The notes below the pieces were generated by a model that made no database searches, was not told the origin of the DNA, and saw only the letters and a list, made by a program, of their open reading frames with translations. From an uncultured Flavobacteriaceae bacterium (GTDB lineage: Bacteria; Bacteroidota; Bacteroidia; Flavobacteriales; Flavobacteriaceae): 64,000 nucleotides of DNA. A program made the position numbers and the translations under genes. The stretch spans positions 186,001 through 250,000 of the forward strand of contig CANNCM010000001.1 of the NCBI GenBank assembly GCA_947503105.1. Direction: 5' to 3'. Below, one piece after another: positions 1 to 8,403 of this stretch; position 1 is the stretch's first letter; every line of letters starts with the position of its first letter.

Positions 1-1310
1 TCTATTTGCGCCTTTTTACTCATTTGAGCAAGAGTACTAAAAAGAACTGCTTCGCTAATATCCATGATTCTAGAACACTCACGAATGTATAATTCTTGCT
101 TGATTTGATCTGATATTTTTGAAATACTACTCACCATATCCCGTATCAATTCAGCCTTGGCAATTGGATCATTATCGGCCTGTTCCATTAGCAATGAAGC
201 CTTATAAGCAATAAAGTCTTTTGCGTTGGTTTTTAGATAGTTTTGTAATTCTTCTAATGTATTTTGCCTCGCGAAACTATCTGGATCTTCTCCCTCGGGA
301 AAAGCACATACTTTAACGTTCATGCCTTGCTCTAAGATCAAATCTATTCCGCGGAGAGAAGCGCGAATTCCTGCAGCATCACCATCAAAAAGCACGGTTA
401 TGTTTTTGGTTAATCGATTGACCAACCGAATTTGTTCTGATGTTAGGGCTGTCCCCGACGAAGAGACCACATTATTGATGCCTGTTTGATGAAATTGAAT
501 AACATCTGTATACCCTTCAACCAAATAACAGTTGTCTTCCTTTGCAATGGTTTGTTTGGCATAATAAATCCCATACAACACTTTGCTTTTGTGATAAATA
601 TCACTTTCTGGTGAATTTAAATATTTGGCCGCTTTTTCATTTTTGGCTAAAATTCTTCCTCCAAACCCAAGAACGCGACCAGACATGCTATGAATAGGAA
701 ACATGACACGCCCTTTGAAACGATCAAATTGTTTTTCTTCTTTAACAATGGTTAAGCCTGTTTTTTCAAGGTATTTCAATTGATATCCCTTTTTTAAGGC
801 AGCATCTGTAAAGCCACTCCAAACATCTGTAGAATACCCAAGTTGAAACTTTTTTATGGTTTCTTCCGTGAATCCTCTTTCTTTAAAATAACTCAAACCA
901 ATGGCTTTTCCAGTATCTGTTTTGTGTAGTGTATTTTGAAAATAGGTATTGGCAAACTCACTCACCAAATACATACTTTCACGTTCCCCTGCGGCTTCTT
1001 TTTCTTCGTTAGATTGAACCGTTTCTTCTACTTCAATATTGTATTTTTTGGCCAGATATTTAATAGCTTCTGGATAGGTAAAATGCTCGTGCTCCATTAG
1101 AAATGAAACAACAGTACCCCCTTTCCCAGTAGAAAAATCTTTCCAAATTTGCTTAACAGGAGAAACCATAAAGCTCGGCGTTCGCTCTTCACTAAAAGGG
1201 CTTAATCCTTTGAAGTTGCTTCCTGCTTTTTTGAGCTGCACAAAATCGCCTATGACTTCTTCAACGCGAGCCATATCAAAAACTTTATCTATAGTAGATT
1301 TTGATATCAA
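1..1310 (-). CDS. dnaG: DNA primase DnaG, 5' part (3' end outside window)
   Basis: Primase that makes RNA primers for chromosome replication. About 436 N-terminal residues are present and the frame runs off the left edge. I translated it by hand. It begins LISKSTIDKVF from a TTG codon at 1310; an in-frame stop lies just upstream (near 1320), and the next ATG (1274, MARVEE) would cut conserved sequence. The N-terminal region (GLSPFSEERTPSF, then KQIWKDFSTGKGG) aligns with the CHC2 zinc-binding domain, but all Cys and His ligands are replaced. Further on are the primase core and the TOPRIM motifs (LVEGYTDVI, then LFDGDAAG and EGEDPDSF). It lies downstream of the polyprenyl synthase gene on the same strand. 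The identification is firm; the zinc-less N-terminus resembles other flavobacterial primases as I recall them. Confidence 0.93.
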   Translation of the reverse strand, partial: MISKSTIDKVFDMARVEEVIGDFVQLKKAGSNFKGLSPFSEERTPSFMVSPVKQIWKDFSTGKGGTVVSFLMEHEHFTYPEAIKYLAKKYNIEVEETVQSNEEKEAAGERESMYLVSEFANTYFQNTLHKTDTGKAIGLSYFKERGFTEETIKKFQLGYSTDVWSGFTDAALKKGYQLKYLEKTGLTIVKEEKQFDRFKGRVMFPIHSMSGRVLGFGGRILAKNEKAAKYLNSPESDIYHKSKVLYGIYYAKQTIAKEDNCYLVEGYTDVIQFHQTGINNVVSSSGTALTSEQIRLVNRLTKNITVLFDGDAAGIRASLRGIDLILEQGMNVKVCAFPEGEDPDSFARQNTLEELQNYLKTNAKDFIAYKASLLMEQADNDPIAKAELIRDMVSSISKISDQIKQELYIRECSRIMDISEAVLFSTLAQMSKKAQI

Positions 1311-1408
1311 TTGTAAAATTTATTGAATGAACTAAATGTTTGTATCATGGCTAAGATATAAAATATCAAACACATGATAACTAAAATATTTGCTATTGCT
1401 GTTTTGGA

Positions 1409-2392
1409 TTATTTATTGCGATCAATTACGTAATTCACCATTAATAAAAGGGCCTCTTTGTATTGCGAATTTGGGTAATGTTCTATAAGTTTAATGGCGT
1501 CTTCTTGAAAACTTTTCATTTTTGAAACCGCATATTCCAAACCTCCATTAGACTTTACGAATGCGATGACCTCTTTGACACGTTTTGGGTCTTTGTTGTG
1601 ATTTTTTATAGAATTAATCAACCAAGATTGTTCTTTTTTCGAACACTGATTTAAAACATAAATCAATGGAAGTGTCATTTTTTGCTCCTTTATGTCTATT
1701 CCTGTTGGCTTTCCAATATTTTCTGTACCATAATCAAAAAGGTCGTCCTTGATCTGAAAAGCCATTCCTATTAGCTCTCCAAATTTTCTCATGGTTTCAA
1801 CATCTTTGGAGTGTGGTTTTATGGATGCAGCACCCAAACTACAACAAGCAGCAATAAGTGTTGCTGTTTTTTGGCGAATTATTTCATAATAAACTTCTTC
1901 TGTAATATCTAGTTTTCGTGCTTTTTCTATCTGAAGAAGTTCACCTTCACTCATTTCTCGAACCGCAACAGAAATTATTTTTAGAAGATCAAAATCGTTG
2001 TTATCTATGCAAAATAAGAGCCCTTTGGACAAGAGAAAATCGCCAACCAAAACTGCAATCTTATTTTTCCACAAGGCATTAATCGAAAAGAATCCACGGC
2101 GGTGGTTGCTGTCGTCAACAACATCGTCATGAACCAAAGTAGCCGTGTGTATAAGCTCTATTACAGAAGCTCCTCGAAATGTACGCTCACTAATCTCTCC
2201 GTTGGAAATCATTTTGGCCGATAGAAACACAAACATTGGGCGCATTTGTTTTCCTTTTCTATTGACAATGTAATGTGTAATTCTATTGAGAAGGGCTACC
2301 TTGCTTGACATTGATAAACGAAACTTTTTTTCAAAAAGTTCCATCTCATAGCTAATAGGTTTTTTTATGCGTTCAATGACTTTCAAATACAA
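1409..2392 (-). CDS. Polyprenyl diphosphate synthase, long-chain type
   Basis: Trans-isoprenyl diphosphate synthase that condenses isopentenyl diphosphate onto an allylic primer, probably making the menaquinone side chain. At 327 residues it has normal length. Both aspartate-rich motifs are visible: the first as VHDDVVDDSNHRRG (about residue 90) and the second as QIKDDLFDYG (about 213). The residue five before the first aspartate is Ala, not an aromatic, which in this family goes with long products (C30 or longer) rather than farnesyl or geranylgeranyl diphosphate. GKPTGIDIKEQKMTLPL is the conserved GKPxGxDxxExKxTLP block. It is transcribed towards dnaG with a gap of about 100 nt. The exact chain length cannot be read from sequence, so no symbol is given. 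Confidence 0.92.
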   Translation of the reverse strand: MYLKVIERIKKPISYEMELFEKKFRLSMSSKVALLNRITHYIVNRKGKQMRPMFVFLSAKMISNGEISERTFRGASVIELIHTATLVHDDVVDDSNHRRGFFSINALWKNKIAVLVGDFLLSKGLLFCIDNNDFDLLKIISVAVREMSEGELLQIEKARKLDITEEVYYEIIRQKTATLIAACCSLGAASIKPHSKDVETMRKFGELIGMAFQIKDDLFDYGTENIGKPTGIDIKEQKMTLPLIYVLNQCSKKEQSWLINSIKNHNKDPKRVKEVIAFVKSNGGLEYAVSKMKSFQEDAIKLIEHYPNSQYKEALLLMVNYVIDRNK

Positions 2393-2463
2393 TGATTTTT
2401 GACAAAATTAAGCATATAAAATTAATTGTGTCTTAGTTAAAATGTTAAAACTAATATTGTGTT

Positions 2464-3456
2464 TTAGGACACAGCACCCACTAGTTTGGGTTGGAAAATT
2501 TCTTTTATAATGGCATTTAATTGCTCGTATTCTATCAAAAAAGCATCATGGCCATGAATGGAAGTGATTTCGTGGTAAGATACATTTGAGAGTTTGGGGT
2601 GTAATAGTTTTAAGGTTGCCGTATTTTCTTCTGAAACAAAAAACAAATCTGAATCTATCCCAATAATATGAATTTCTGCTTCAATAGTTTGTAGTACTTC
2701 AGCGGCACTCCCTCTGTTGGTTGTGATGTCAATTGTTTTTAATAATTGATTCATAAGTTTATATGCCGATAATTGAAACCGCTTTTGCAACTTGTCTCCA
2801 TGATGAAGTAACCATGTTTCTATATTAAATAAATCGAATTCATCATTTTGGGATCGATGAAATCTGTTTTGAAAGGATTCGGGAGTTCTATAACACAACA
2901 TGGCATGCATTCTTGCATCTTGTATGGGACGTTTAGAATTCACTAAAAATTGCTCCTGAATAAGACAATTTGCTATAATCCAATCCGTTGATTTCCAGTC
3001 GCTTGCAACAGGAATTAAATGTTTTGTAATTTTTGGATTAAGGGCTGCCATTTCCCAAGCGATGCCACCACCCAATGAACCACCAATGGCTGCAAAGAGT
3101 TGATTGATGCCTAGCGATTCTAATCCCGATAAAAATAATTTTGCAATATCTCTCGCAACAAAATCTTTATAATTTTCAATAAGGTGATTTGTATGACCAT
3201 CGTATCCATTTCCAGGAATATTAAACGCCAAAATGGTAAAGTGATTGGTGTCAATGGCCTTGTTTGGACCAATCAATGTACTCCACCATCCCTCAGAACC
3301 TGCAACATTAGAGTTGCCTGTTAGGGCATGATTAATTAAAACCACAGGCGCACTGTGTAGGGCACAACCAAATAACTGGTAAGACAAATTAATGGGCATT
3401 GTCTTACCAGAAATTGTGGTGTATTTTGGTATTTCTATGTGTTGAATTTTATTCAA
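2464..3456 (-). CDS. metX: Homoserine O-acetyltransferase-like alpha/beta hydrolase (MetX)
   Basis: Predicted to acetylate L-homoserine from acetyl-CoA, giving the O-acetylhomoserine used by the MetY gene upstream. At 330 residues it is shorter than many MetX proteins (350-380). The alpha/beta hydrolase triad is visible: nucleophile Ser in AAIGGSLGGG (about residue 127), Asp in IGIDSDLFF (about 268) and His in SIHGHDAFL (about 305). NHALTGNS near residue 43 is the oxyanion-hole region typical of MetX. It is the last gene of metY-osmC-metX, 9 nt after the OsmC gene, and so under the SAM riboswitch at 5341-5450. Acyl-CoA preference (acetyl or succinyl) cannot be told from sequence alone; the MetY neighbour favours acetyl. 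Confidence 0.88.
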   Translation of the reverse strand: MNKIQHIEIPKYTTISGKTMPINLSYQLFGCALHSAPVVLINHALTGNSNVAGSEGWWSTLIGPNKAIDTNHFTILAFNIPGNGYDGHTNHLIENYKDFVARDIAKLFLSGLESLGINQLFAAIGGSLGGGIAWEMAALNPKITKHLIPVASDWKSTDWIIANCLIQEQFLVNSKRPIQDARMHAMLCYRTPESFQNRFHRSQNDEFDLFNIETWLLHHGDKLQKRFQLSAYKLMNQLLKTIDITTNRGSAAEVLQTIEAEIHIIGIDSDLFFVSEENTATLKLLHPKLSNVSYHEITSIHGHDAFLIEYEQLNAIIKEIFQPKLVGAVS

Positions 3457-3465
3457 AAAAATAGT

Positions 3466-3915
3466 TTAATTATAAATCAACTGTTCTAATTTTAACTCTA
3501 GAGGCGTTTGGTTAAGTAAATTGTCTTTAACAGGGCATCGCTGCTGAACAATAGCTAACCACTTTTCCAAAGTTGCATCGTCGGTGTCAGCTTCAGTTTT
3601 CAATGATACGCTAATGGCTTTGAATCCTGCACGTTCATCATTAGATATCCCCAAAAATCTATTTGGATTGATCTGTCCAGAAATCTCAATATTCAATTGC
3701 CGTAATTCAAACTGCAACTCTTTTGCAACTAGATGACCAACAACATTGAGGCAGCCTGCAAGCCCAGCCAGAATAAACTCAACTGGGTTGGCACTTTCAT
3801 CTTTACCACCAAGTGCTTCAGGTTCGTCTATTACCAAACTAAATTGTCTTGCTTTGGCTGTAAATTTTGTTGCAGAGTTACTCTGTCCTTGTACTGAAAA
3901 TGTTAAATCACTCAT
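3466..3915 (-). CDS. OsmC family protein
   Basis: A 149-residue protein of the OsmC/Ohr/YhfA superfamily, whose members are thiol peroxidases or relatives that reduce organic hydroperoxides with reactive cysteines. Two cysteines fit the family positions: Cys in LAGLAGCLNVVGH (about residue 55) and Cys in VQQRCPVKDNLL (about 126). The DESANPVEFILAG stretch before the first Cys is a typical OsmC signature. It sits between metY and metX in one operon, 17 nt downstream of metY, and so under the SAM riboswitch. That placement suggests a role linked to sulfur amino acid supply or to protecting thiol chemistry, but this is inference; substrate and reductant are unknown. Confidence 0.85.
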   Translation of the reverse strand: MSDLTFSVQGQSNSATKFTAKARQFSLVIDEPEALGGKDESANPVEFILAGLAGCLNVVGHLVAKELQFELRQLNIEISGQINPNRFLGISNDERAGFKAISVSLKTEADTDDATLEKWLAIVQQRCPVKDNLLNQTPLELKLEQLIYN

Positions 3916-3932
3916 TTTTTTGTTTTTATTAA

Positions 3933-5225
3933 TTAAACTTCAACAAGTGCATCAACAGCCTTAAAAGCTTCAATCAGGTCTGCTTTTAAATCTTCAATAT
4001 CTTCAAGACCAACTGAAAGACGAATAAGATCTTTTGTAACGCCTGTAGACTCTTGTGCTTCGTCGCTCAATTGCTGATGCGTTGTACTCGCTGGGTGAAT
4101 GATAAGTGACTTTGTATCACCAATGTTTGCAAGTAGTGAAAATAACTTTGTAGTGTCTGCAATTTTCTTTGCAGCATCAAATCCTCCTTTTACTCCAAAA
4201 GTAACCAACCCACTTTGACCATTTGGCAAATAACGGTCTGCCAAAGATTTGTAAGCACTCGTTTCAAGTCCTGGATAATTGACCCAAGTTACTTGCTCTT
4301 GTTGGTGTAGCCATTTGGCAAGAGACAGTGCATTTTCGCTGTGCTTTTTAATTCTGATTTCTAGAGTTTCTAAGCCTTGAATAATCTGGAAAGCATTGAA
4401 AGGGCTCAACGCAGCGCCATAATCTCTCAAACCTTCAATTCTAATTTTTGCAATGAAAGCGGCGGCTTCCAATGCTTCGCTATAAACAAGTCCGTGGTAT
4501 CCTGGAGATGGCTCTGTAAATTCTGGGAATTTGCCATTTGCCCAGTCAAAAGTCCCTGCATCTATAATCGCACCTCCTAGTGCCGTTCCGTTTCCATTGA
4601 TATACTTTGTAAGGGAATGAATGACGATGTTTGCGCCATGCTCAATAGGGTTCAATAAATATGGCGTAGCTACTGTGTTATCTACAATCAAAGGAACTTT
4701 ATAGGCTTTTGCTTCTTTGGAAATGGCTTCTATATCCAATACATCCAATTTTGGATTTCCAAGAGATTCAATAAAAAATGCTCTTGTATTTTCTTGAGCA
4801 GCATTTTTAAAATTTTCTGTATCAGAGGGGTCCACAAAAGTTGTGGTAATACCATGACGTGGCAGAGTGACGCTCAGTAAGTTGTAGGTTCCGCCATACA
4901 AACTGCTAGAAGCGACAATATGATCGCCTGCTTTTAGTAGAGTTAGCAGAGAGGTGGCAATTGCAGAGGTTCCAGACGCTGTGACAACAGCAGCGATTCC
5001 TCCTTCTAGCGCCGCCAATCGTTGCTCCAGAATGTCATTTGTTGGATTGTTGATACGGGTATAAATGTTTCCCGTTTCGGCTAGCGCAAAAAGGTTGGCT
5101 GCATGGTCTGAATCCTTAAAAACATAGGCCGTTGATTGATAAATTGGTACTGCTCTAGTACCAGCGTTTTGGGATACATCGTGTCCCGCATGTAATGCAT
5201 TAGTTGCAAATTTTTGTGTACTCAT
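3933..5225 (-). CDS. metY: O-acetylhomoserine sulfhydrylase / aminocarboxypropyltransferase (MetY)
   Basis: PLP enzyme of the Cys/Met metabolism family that makes homocysteine from O-acetylhomoserine and sulfide (direct sulfhydrylation). I chose the ATG at 5225 (MSTQKFATNALHAGHD, 430 residues); an upstream in-frame GTG at 5276 adds 17 residues not expected in the family and falls in the riboswitch expression platform. Visible signatures are the YTRINNPTNDILEQRLAALEGG block near the N-terminus, the PLP lysine in VIHSLTKYINGNG (about residue 208), GDTKSLIIHPASTTHQQL and the C-terminal IRLSVGLEDIEDL. It is the first gene of the metY-osmC-metX operon behind the SAM-I riboswitch. Confidence 0.95.
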   Translation of the reverse strand: MSTQKFATNALHAGHDVSQNAGTRAVPIYQSTAYVFKDSDHAANLFALAETGNIYTRINNPTNDILEQRLAALEGGIAAVVTASGTSAIATSLLTLLKAGDHIVASSSLYGGTYNLLSVTLPRHGITTTFVDPSDTENFKNAAQENTRAFFIESLGNPKLDVLDIEAISKEAKAYKVPLIVDNTVATPYLLNPIEHGANIVIHSLTKYINGNGTALGGAIIDAGTFDWANGKFPEFTEPSPGYHGLVYSEALEAAAFIAKIRIEGLRDYGAALSPFNAFQIIQGLETLEIRIKKHSENALSLAKWLHQQEQVTWVNYPGLETSAYKSLADRYLPNGQSGLVTFGVKGGFDAAKKIADTTKLFSLLANIGDTKSLIIHPASTTHQQLSDEAQESTGVTKDLIRLSVGLEDIEDLKADLIEAFKAVDALVEV

Positions 5226-5340
5226 TTTTCTATTTTTTTGAGTTAATACATAATTAAAACAAAAAGTCAAATGCACCTTTGTGGTGAACTTAAAAGAAAA
5301 ATGTTATAAAGAATTGATCAACATTATAAAAATGTTGGTT

Positions 5341-5450
5341 GTTATCTATCTATTTATGTGAACATAAAAAGTAGAATGTAGCACCTACTCCATTGTGTGG
5401 AGGGTTGCTAAGGCATCAAAGGGTCTAATCCCTCCACCTTTCTTGATAAC
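5341..5450 (-). promoter_or_regulatory. SAM-I (S-box) riboswitch upstream of metY
   Basis: Read on the minus strand, 5450 to 5341 matches the S-box aptamer: GTTATC (P1 5' side), then AAGAAAGGTGGAGGGA, ACCCTTTGATGCC, TTAGCAACC, a P3 hairpin CTCCA-CACAA-TGGAG, then AGGTGCTACATTCTAC. A small P4 hairpin TTATGT-TC-ACATAA follows, and GATAAC closes P1 with the first six bases. SAM-I aptamers turn off methionine genes when S-adenosylmethionine is plentiful. The 115 nt between the aptamer and the metY ATG hold a weak CACC/GGTG hairpin followed by a T-rich stretch, which could be the expression platform. Nothing else is seen in the 304-nt gap 5226-5529 apart from AT-rich promoter-like sequence beyond 5450. 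Confidence 0.93.
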
Positions 5451-5529
5451 ACTTCAGTAAGTTATTGAACTTTATGAATGCAAATATTCAAATATTATAT
5501 TCAATAAACCAAATTTTTTTCTATAAAAA

Positions 5530-7080
5530 TTAAATAAAATTATTAGATTTAGAAAATTTTTCTTTAATAATGTCAGCAGTAGATTTATTTTCTATTTTAC
5601 TCTCTAGCCAGGAAATAATATCAAGGTACAAGAATGCTCGACGTTCATAGGGATGGTTTTCGTAGACGACCAATTTGGCATGTAGCGCCTTAAAAGCTGC
5701 TTTGAGTTGGTGTGGGTAGATATCGCCAAGGCCTCTCAAAAAGTTAACCATTTCTTGCTGAACAGCATACACGTCTTCCATTTTGATGAGATACTTGTAG
5801 GTGTTTTTTATCAAGCGATCAAAATCAAAATCCTCTCCAGCTTCAAAATGTGCAACTAAATTCAAAATCCGAGAAAAGCAAAGTAAATCTTCTCTCATTT
5901 GAAGTGATTTATTAGTGATGATTTTTGAAAGATATTTGATTGCATTATCATAATCTTCCATCCCAAAATAAAGACTAGCAATTTTGTAATAAAACACCAT
6001 AACGTGATGTTCGTCTATCTGATTTGAATGTAATTTTAAGCCACGAACAACCTCGTCAACTAATGGTAAGCCCTTTTTGAAATCGCCTTGAATAAAATGT
6101 AAATTAAATTTATTGGAATATACATACAGAAAGATCAGACCATCAATATTTTCGTCGTGAGGAAACCATGGTTTTTGGATCATTGCTTCAAGTTTATGCA
6201 ATGTGTTTTTAAATTTCTTATGATTTTTTATAAAAAATAAAGCTTCCAACAAATACTGATACCCCCTTAGGAAAAAAACAGGATTGAGGCGAATCATATC
6301 TTCATTGTCATGAAACAAATCGACCCACTTCCTTGAATATTTATAGCACGATTTGAAATCTTGAACTAAAAAACTATACCACAAATACGACTTATAAAGC
6401 CATAATTTTTCGCGAAAGCCAAGCTCACTAATTTCAAAATTGGGCATGCGTTTATTGAAGTACTCTTTGACATTTTGATATTCTAAATCGTTTTTGACAT
6501 ACCCTGTTTTTAGAAACAAACCATAGAGTTGAAGTGATAAGTTGGAGAGTTTACTCGCAATTAGGTTTTGTCGACTTAAAGTCTCTGCTTGCAAGGTAAG
6601 CGCATCAGCCCTACTGCTCAAGCTCCGTGTAATGTATTGAGACTCAATAACTTTCTCGAGCTCTACAATTTCATAACCAATGTTTTTTTCTTGATGTGTT
6701 ATCGCTAAGGATTTGGCTTTGTCCAAAATTTTTAAACTTTGTTTGTACAAGCCCTTGTGGTATAGAATTGTAGCAAAATCTAGTTGCTCCCGCAATTGAA
6801 TTCTTAGATTTTGATGAGAAGGATTGAGACGTAAACTAATTAAAATCTGCTTATACAAATGCGCTTTGAGATTGGAAAGCTGTTGTTTTTTTACAAACCC
6901 TTCTTTCAAAATAGCACGCTCATCATAAATTTTTAACTTTTCTAGGACTTTAAACAACAACAAAAATTTTGAATCCTCATTCACTCCCAAACGTCCAATA
7001 TACAGCTTAAACTGTCTTTTTTCGGATTTCGTGAGCGATCGAATTAAAACAAATAAATTGTCTTTTTGTGGTTTAGTCAT
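5530..7080 (-). CDS. Conserved alpha-helical protein of unknown function (TPR-like)
   Basis: I do not recognise an enzymatic family for this 516-residue protein. It is cytoplasmic by appearance: no signal peptide and no membrane segment. The sequence is almost entirely predicted helix, rich in Leu, Lys, Tyr and Phe, with repeating helical pairs around residues 95-130 (GLYKQSLKILDKAKSLA) and 345-390 (YYKIASLYFGMEDYDNAIKYLSKII) that look like tetratricopeptide repeats. The N-terminus KSEKRQFKLYIGRLG is basic and helical. As I recall, proteins of this kind are common in Flavobacteriia without a known role. It is a single gene, divergent from leuA, with a TAnnTTTG promoter match at 7134-7141. TPR-like folds usually scaffold protein contacts; that is inference here. 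Confidence 0.8.
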   Translation of the reverse strand: MTKPQKDNLFVLIRSLTKSEKRQFKLYIGRLGVNEDSKFLLLFKVLEKLKIYDERAILKEGFVKKQQLSNLKAHLYKQILISLRLNPSHQNLRIQLREQLDFATILYHKGLYKQSLKILDKAKSLAITHQEKNIGYEIVELEKVIESQYITRSLSSRADALTLQAETLSRQNLIASKLSNLSLQLYGLFLKTGYVKNDLEYQNVKEYFNKRMPNFEISELGFREKLWLYKSYLWYSFLVQDFKSCYKYSRKWVDLFHDNEDMIRLNPVFFLRGYQYLLEALFFIKNHKKFKNTLHKLEAMIQKPWFPHDENIDGLIFLYVYSNKFNLHFIQGDFKKGLPLVDEVVRGLKLHSNQIDEHHVMVFYYKIASLYFGMEDYDNAIKYLSKIITNKSLQMREDLLCFSRILNLVAHFEAGEDFDFDRLIKNTYKYLIKMEDVYAVQQEMVNFLRGLGDIYPHQLKAAFKALHAKLVVYENHPYERRAFLYLDIISWLESKIENKSTADIIKEKFSKSNNFI

Positions 7081-7133
7081 AATTTAAAAGTCAGCGCAAT
7101 TATTTGATAATCAGTTAATTAATTTTTAATATA

Positions 7134-7141
7134 CAAAGATA
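7134..7141 (-). promoter_or_regulatory. Candidate Bacteroidota -7 promoter element for the 5530-7080 gene
   Basis: On the minus strand the octamer reads TATCTTTG, an exact match to TAnnTTTG, 53 nt upstream of the start codon. No clear TTG -33 element is seen at the usual spacing, so this rests on the -7 box alone. Confidence 0.4.
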
Positions 7142-7227
7142 AACGTCGTAAAATTATTTAAAATTTATACGGTTAAATATTTTAAAAAAATTAAATTCGC
7201 AATACAATATATAATATATTTACAGAT

Positions 7228-8397
7228 ATGTCTAACACAAACGTCCAAATATTTGACACAACCTTACGAGATGGTGAGCAGGTGCCTGGGTGCAAATTAA
7301 ATACTGATCAAAAAATTATTATTGCAGAACAGTTAGATTTGTTGGGTGTGGACATCATCGAAGCAGGTTTTCCAGTGTCAAGCCCTGGAGACTTTTCATC
7401 TGTTGAGGCCGTTTCTAAAATAGTGAAAAATGCTACGGTCTGCGGCCTTACTAGGTCTGTGGAAAATGATATTAAAGTTGCTGCCCAAGCCCTTAAATAT
7501 GCTAAAAACCCTAGGATTCACACTGGAATAGGAACTTCAGATTCACATATTAAATTTAAATTTCGCTCCAACAGAGATGCAATCATAGAGCGCGCTGTTG
7601 CAGCCGTTCGTTATGCCAAGACTCATGTTGAAGATGTTGAATTTTATGCAGAAGATGCGGGAAGAACAGACAACGAATACCTAGCGAGAGTTTGTGAGGC
7701 AGTGATAAAAGCAGGAGCTACAGTGCTTAATATTCCTGACACAACTGGGTATTGTCTTCCGCATGAATATGGAGCGAAAATAAAATACCTTAAAGAGAAT
7801 GTCAAAGGCATTGAAAAAGCAATATTATCGTGTCATTGCCACAACGATTTAGGGCTTGCTACTGCCAATTCCATCGAAGGGGCTATAAATGGTGCACGAC
7901 AAATTGAATGCACCATAAACGGTATAGGTGAACGGGCAGGAAACACCGCTCTGGAAGAAGTGGTAATGATAATGAAGCAACATCCTTACTTGAATTTAGA
8001 CACAAACATACATACGTCTATGCTCTATGGCTTAAGTCAGCTCGTCTCGGAACACATGGGTATTTATGCGCAACCAAACAAGGCCATTGTTGGTGCAAAT
8101 GCATTTGCACACAGTTCTGGAATTCATCAAGATGGTGTGATAAAAAATAGAGAGACATACGAAATTATTGATCCAAAAGATGTTGGAGTTACCGAGTCGG
8201 CTATCGTTCTTACGGCAAGAAGTGGACGCGCTGCCTTGGCATACCGGGCCAAAAATGTGGGCTACGAATTGACAAAACTACAACTTGACGTTGTTTATAA
8301 AGACTTCTTGAATTATGCAGACGCCAAAAAAGAAGTTAATGACAACGACATACATTCAATCATAGAATCTAGTTCAATTTTTAAGGAACTTCATTAA
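7228..8397 (+). CDS. leuA: 2-isopropylmalate synthase, short form without regulatory domain
   Basis: Catalyses the first committed step of leucine synthesis: acetyl-CoA plus 2-ketoisovalerate to 2-isopropylmalate. The N-terminal HMGL-like TIM barrel is complete: [13 protein letters not shown] with the metal-binding Asp (about residue 9), [27 protein letters not shown] with the HxH metal ligands (about 200), and [30 protein letters not shown] marks the linker domain. The protein stops at 389 residues, whereas the classical enzyme is about 510-570 and ends in the LeuA C-terminal dimer domain that binds leucine. That domain is absent, and the next gene begins 6 nt later with no remnant between. 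First gene of leuA-leuC-leuD-leuB. A homocitrate or citramalate synthase role is unlikely given these neighbours. Confidence 0.94.
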   Translation: MSNTNVQIFDTTLRDGEQVPGCKLNTDQKIIIAEQLDLLGVDIIEAGFPVSSPGDFSSVEAVSKIVKNATVCGLTRSVENDIKVAAQALKYAKNPRIHTGIGTSDSHIKFKFRSNRDAIIERAVAAVRYAKTHVEDVEFYAEDAGRTDNEYLARVCEAVIKAGATVLNIPDTTGYCLPHEYGAKIKYLKENVKGIEKAILSCHCHNDLGLATANSIEGAINGARQIECTINGIGERAGNTALEEVVMIMKQHPYLNLDTNIHTSMLYGLSQLVSEHMGIYAQPNKAIVGANAFAHSSGIHQDGVIKNRETYEIIDPKDVGVTESAIVLTARSGRAALAYRAKNVGYELTKLQLDVVYKDFLNYADAKKEVNDNDIHSIIESSSIFKELH

Positions 8398-8403
8398 TAT
8401 ATC

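Noticed and set aside
5226-5276. N-terminal extension of metY from a GTG at 5276
   Set aside because: The extra 17 residues are not part of the family and fall in the riboswitch expression platform.
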